From positions 62,001 to 126,000 of the forward strand of contig NZ_JAVIWS010000001.1 in assembly GCF_031323975.1 (NCBI RefSeq): a stretch of DNA of 64,000 nucleotides, read 5' to 3'. Shown in pieces: positions 61,470-64,000 of this stretch. The notes under the pieces were generated by a model that was not told the origin of the DNA, did no database searches, and saw only the letters and a program-made list of their open reading frames with translations. The stretch's first letter is position 1, and each line of letters starts with the position of its first letter. The position numbers and the translations under genes were made by a program. The stretch is from Escherichia ruysiae. Its GTDB lineage: Bacteria > Pseudomonadota > Gammaproteobacteria > Enterobacterales > Enterobacteriaceae.

Positions 61470-61899
61470 TCAGGGAGACCAGACCTGCGGCAATAAGCGG
61501 ACCGACCGGCACACCGCGAAACAGCGCCACGCCTAAAATCGTGCCCACCAGCAGCCCGGCAACCAGTTGCGGCTGGCTGCCCATCAAGGTCACGCCGCGT
61601 CCGCCAAGCCAGGAAACAATAACGCCTACTGCAATTGCCACCAGCGATTTCCAGTTCAGAAACGAGTGAATAAGTGTCGAGGGTGGCAGTGTCCCGCTGG
61701 CTACAGGAGCCATTACGCCGATAGTCAGAATGATTATCCCGATACTCAGTCCTTGTTTTTCGATCCACGGGAAAAAGGTGCTTAACGGTGTGACGCGGAC
61801 AATGATCAACACCAGAATTGAAACAGCGACAGTGGTGTTGTGGCTGATAAAGCCCAGCGCAGCTAACCCGAGCAGGATCAGCAAAGTGACATCAAACAT
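61453..61899 (-). CDS. yeaL: UPF0756 membrane protein YeaL
   Basis: 148 residues, four membrane segments; UPF0756, function unknown. Overlaps the nimR 3' end by 17 nt on the other strand. GGAAACC as weak ribosome site. Confidence 0.93.
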   Translation of the reverse strand: MFDVTLLILLGLAALGFISHNTTVAVSILVLIIVRVTPLSTFFPWIEKQGLSIGIIILTIGVMAPVASGTLPPSTLIHSFLNWKSLVAIAVGVIVSWLGGRGVTLMGSQPQLVAGLLVGTILGVALFRGVPVGPLIAAGLVSLIIGKQ

Positions 61900-62068
61900 C
61901 GTGGTTTCCTTGCCAAAAAATAATAAACCTGCCTACTTTACGCCTGCTGATGAGAGGAAGCAGAGAACAATTACGTGCTATGCATAAAAAATCAGGCAAA
62001 TTGTCATCAAATTGCCATTTGTGCGCGCTAACAATAACGTGAAAACAGGTATCTCCTGGGATAAGACC

Positions 62069-62173
62069 ATGAACGATCAAATGCTCGTTGAGACACTGAT
62101 TATCACGTCATCGTTTTTTGCCATTGCAGTTGTGCTGGTGCTGTCTGTTCTGCTTATTGAACGGAGCAGCTAG
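62069..62173 (+). CDS. yoaI: 34-residue membrane protein YoaI
   Basis: [20 protein letters not shown] then [14 protein letters not shown]: one membrane segment from about 9 to 29. In K-12 a PhoP-linked small protein that acts on the EnvZ kinase has been reported under this name. Differs from K-12 by one or two residues and by a serine-serine end. The ribosome site is CTCCTGGGATAAG, not strong. Its stop abuts the yeaK stop at 62174. Confidence 0.9.
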   Translation: MNDQMLVETLIITSSFFAIAVVLVLSVLLIERSS

Positions 62174-62677
62174 TTACGTAGTACGACGGAATTTGACCAG
62201 CTCTGGTTGTGCAATGCGTAAATAATCTGCGGTGTTCAAAATAACGGATTTATCCAGCATACCCGCATTGAAGGCGATCTCATCGAATCGCTCAAAGAGT
62301 AGCGGGTCGGCGACCAGTTTGAGTTTTGGATGGAAGCTGAATGGAGGGATAGCACCGAAGACACAGCCTGTAAGTTCATCGACTTCAGCCGGGCTGGCCA
62401 GCGAAGCACGCAACCCACCGATATGGCTGGCGAGTTGGCTAAGGTCGGCCTGTTGATCGGCAGCGAGGATCGCCAGAACATGCTGATTTACGCCATTACC
62501 TTTGACTTTACACACCAGTGCCTTAGCACCCTGACCCAAAGCGGTGCCACGAATTTCTGACACCGCTTCGCATTTACCCACCGCGTCGTGGGTAACAATG
62601 CGGAAGTTAGCGCCTTCTTGTGATAATAAAGCGATTAACCGCTGATGCGTCACGCTTCCTTTAGCCATTTCAGTCAT
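62174..62677 (-). CDS. yeaK: Aminoacyl-tRNA deacylase YeaK
   Basis: 167 residues, YbaK/ProX-like editing domain that hydrolyses mischarged tRNA (reported for Ser/Thr/Ala on other tRNAs). GQGAKALVCKVKG and GCVFGAIPPFSFHPKLKL are the family motifs. Start at MTEMAKGSV. Stop abuts the yoaI stop on the other strand. Confidence 0.93.
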   Translation of the reverse strand: MTEMAKGSVTHQRLIALLSQEGANFRIVTHDAVGKCEAVSEIRGTALGQGAKALVCKVKGNGVNQHVLAILAADQQADLSQLASHIGGLRASLASPAEVDELTGCVFGAIPPFSFHPKLKLVADPLLFERFDEIAFNAGMLDKSVILNTADYLRIAQPELVKFRRTT

Positions 62678-62719
62678 TTCACGCTCCTGGGATTACAAGC
62701 AAACAACCACAGAAGATTA

Positions 62720-64000
62720 TCATGAACGGCTGTTTTTGTTCTGCTTATTGACATATAAACGCTCATCGGAAGCTTTATATGCATCATGCAGCGTATCGTT
62801 TTCTTTCATCGCGTAAATACCGGAAGAGAAGCCGATCTCTTTCTGCGGCGCGATATGTTGCAGACGTTTTTCGATACGTTCAGGCAGTTGTGCTGCAATT
62901 TGCGGCGTCGAATCGACAAGAATGATACAGAATTCATCGCCACCGAGACGGATAGCATAATCGCTTTTACGAATCGACTGTTTAATCGCCTGAGCTAATA
63001 ACGTAATGGCTAAATCCCCCTCCTGATGACCGAGGGTGTCATTTATTTGCTTTAACTTGTCCATGTCAATTGCAATAAACATCACCGAAGAACCGGATTG
63101 CACCAGTTTCTGCAAACGCTGCTCAAGTTCAGGCGTTAATATTTTGCGATTATACAGTCCGGTCATCGCATCACTGATATTTTCACGAGTCACGTTTTGG
63201 TACAGGCGGAAGTGCATCCGTACCATGTTGAGTAATATCAATGCTGTCAGCAGCCAGAATACAACGCTTTTCCATGATGATGTAATAAAGTAAAGAATAT
63301 CAATGGATAACGAAACACGAATGCCGCCAGGCAAGTCATGGACGTAACTGACATACTGAAACAGATTATCTTCGCTCTGATTGATAATAATGTCGCGTCC
63401 CGAATCTGTATCGGTTAGCGTAACATTGAGAAAACGCCAGAGGAGAGGGCGGTCATGAGTATAAAAAATATTGCGCAGATTGTTTTTACTAATATCCAGC
63501 AACACAATACCTTTTAATTGCCCGGCAACATAGACGGGCGTCAGCAAACTCATCACGTTCTGTTTAGTACGCTGATCCTGGTAAATGCTCGATAATACGG
63601 TGCGACCGGTAAACACTTTTTCAATATCTTTACGATCAATACCAATGCTTCCTGACTGCAAGAAGGACCAGTTATTCATCGCGAAGTATTCAACATTTAC
63701 CGGCTCATAAAAATAGACATAGTGATCATTGAGATCGAGATAATAGTGAAATTTCTCTTCGGCCATCCCAAGGCCGGAACCGTAATCATCCTGGTGGCGG
63801 TTACCTTCCACCGCCTGATCAAATGCCGGTAATAGCGCCGCTGCTTCGACAATTGTGTCGCAGTCAGTGGATGCAGTCTGCAATGTTCCGTGTAAATCTG
63901 CATAAGTATGGGCAGTCAGGTTTAAGCCATGGGTATTGTTGGCAGACTCAAAAGCCTCACAGATGGCCCGTCGCTGTTCTGGCGACACCTCAGACTGTTT
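62720..64000 (-). CDS. dgcJ: Diguanylate cyclase DgcJ, C-terminal 426 residues (5' end outside window)
   Basis: Also yeaJ. The frame is open to the last base; about 70 residues of a usual 496 are missing, which should include the first membrane segment. Visible: periplasmic sensor (HYVYFYEPVNVEYF, TGRTVLSS), membrane segment VVFWLLTALILLNMVRM, GGDEF domain at the C-terminus with IRLGGDEFCII. RKSD five residues before GGDEF is a complete inhibitory I-site, in contrast to DgcP. Confidence 0.95.
   Translation of the reverse strand, partial: KQSEVSPEQRRAICEAFESANNTHGLNLTAHTYADLHGTLQTASTDCDTIVEAAALLPAFDQAVEGNRHQDDYGSGLGMAEEKFHYYLDLNDHYVYFYEPVNVEYFAMNNWSFLQSGSIGIDRKDIEKVFTGRTVLSSIYQDQRTKQNVMSLLTPVYVAGQLKGIVLLDISKNNLRNIFYTHDRPLLWRFLNVTLTDTDSGRDIIINQSEDNLFQYVSYVHDLPGGIRVSLSIDILYFITSSWKSVVFWLLTALILLNMVRMHFRLYQNVTRENISDAMTGLYNRKILTPELEQRLQKLVQSGSSVMFIAIDMDKLKQINDTLGHQEGDLAITLLAQAIKQSIRKSDYAIRLGGDEFCIILVDSTPQIAAQLPERIEKRLQHIAPQKEIGFSSGIYAMKENDTLHDAYKASDERLYVNKQNKNSRS

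Overview
The window is ordinary core chromosome of an Escherichia species. Gene content, order and protein lengths match the E. coli K-12 segment from zwf to dgcJ (yeaJ), read in the opposite direction, with no gene missing that I can recognise. It does not look like K-12 itself: compared from memory, most enzymes are nearly identical, but pphA, yobA, yebZ and the sensor part of pdeD differ at clearly more positions, and small genes such as yobF differ in length. A divergent E. coli lineage or a close sister species fits best; I cannot name the species from sequence alone. I see no prophage, IS element, tRNA, rRNA or CRISPR array.

Left part (1-24 kb): the 3' part of zwf with edd and eda forms the route from glucose-6-phosphate through Entner-Doudoroff. 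Then come purT (PurR box), yebG (LexA box), yebF, yebE, ptrB/exoX (convergent), yobB, holE, the CopC/CopD-like yobA-yebZ-yebY operon, the sRNA pair SdsR/RyeA, pphA, the small genes yebW and yebV, rsmF, the lipid-transport operon letA-letB (yebS-yebT), msrC, proQ-prc and htpX.

Middle part (24-42 kb): yebQ, kdgR (regulator of the pathway encoded at the left end), yobH, mgrB (PhoP box, PhoQ feedback), yebO, yobF-cspC, rlmA, mntP behind a manganese riboswitch, yobD, the mannose PTS manXYZ, yoaE, pdeD, sdaA, nudL, pabB, yoaH and yoaC.

Right part (42-64 kb): yoaB, yoaA, tsaB, yeaY, fadD (FadR site), rnd, the carnitine oxygenase set yeaX-yeaW-yeaV, dmlA/dmlR for D-malate, leuE, yeaR-yoaG (NsrR-like site), yeaQ, the tiny membrane proteins yoaJ and yoaK, dgcP, yoaF, yeaO, nimT/nimR, yeaL, yoaI, yeaK and a dgcJ cut by the window edge. 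Three cyclic-di-GMP enzymes (pdeD, dgcP, dgcJ) lie in this half.

No large undescribed system is visible. The points most worth a second look are small: a stop codon shortening yobF, loss of the catalytic residues of YobB, a duplicated terminator flanking a BIME, three unannotated short reading frames in long leaders, and several perfect inverted repeats in intergenic DNA. All comparisons with K-12 are from memory and were not computed.
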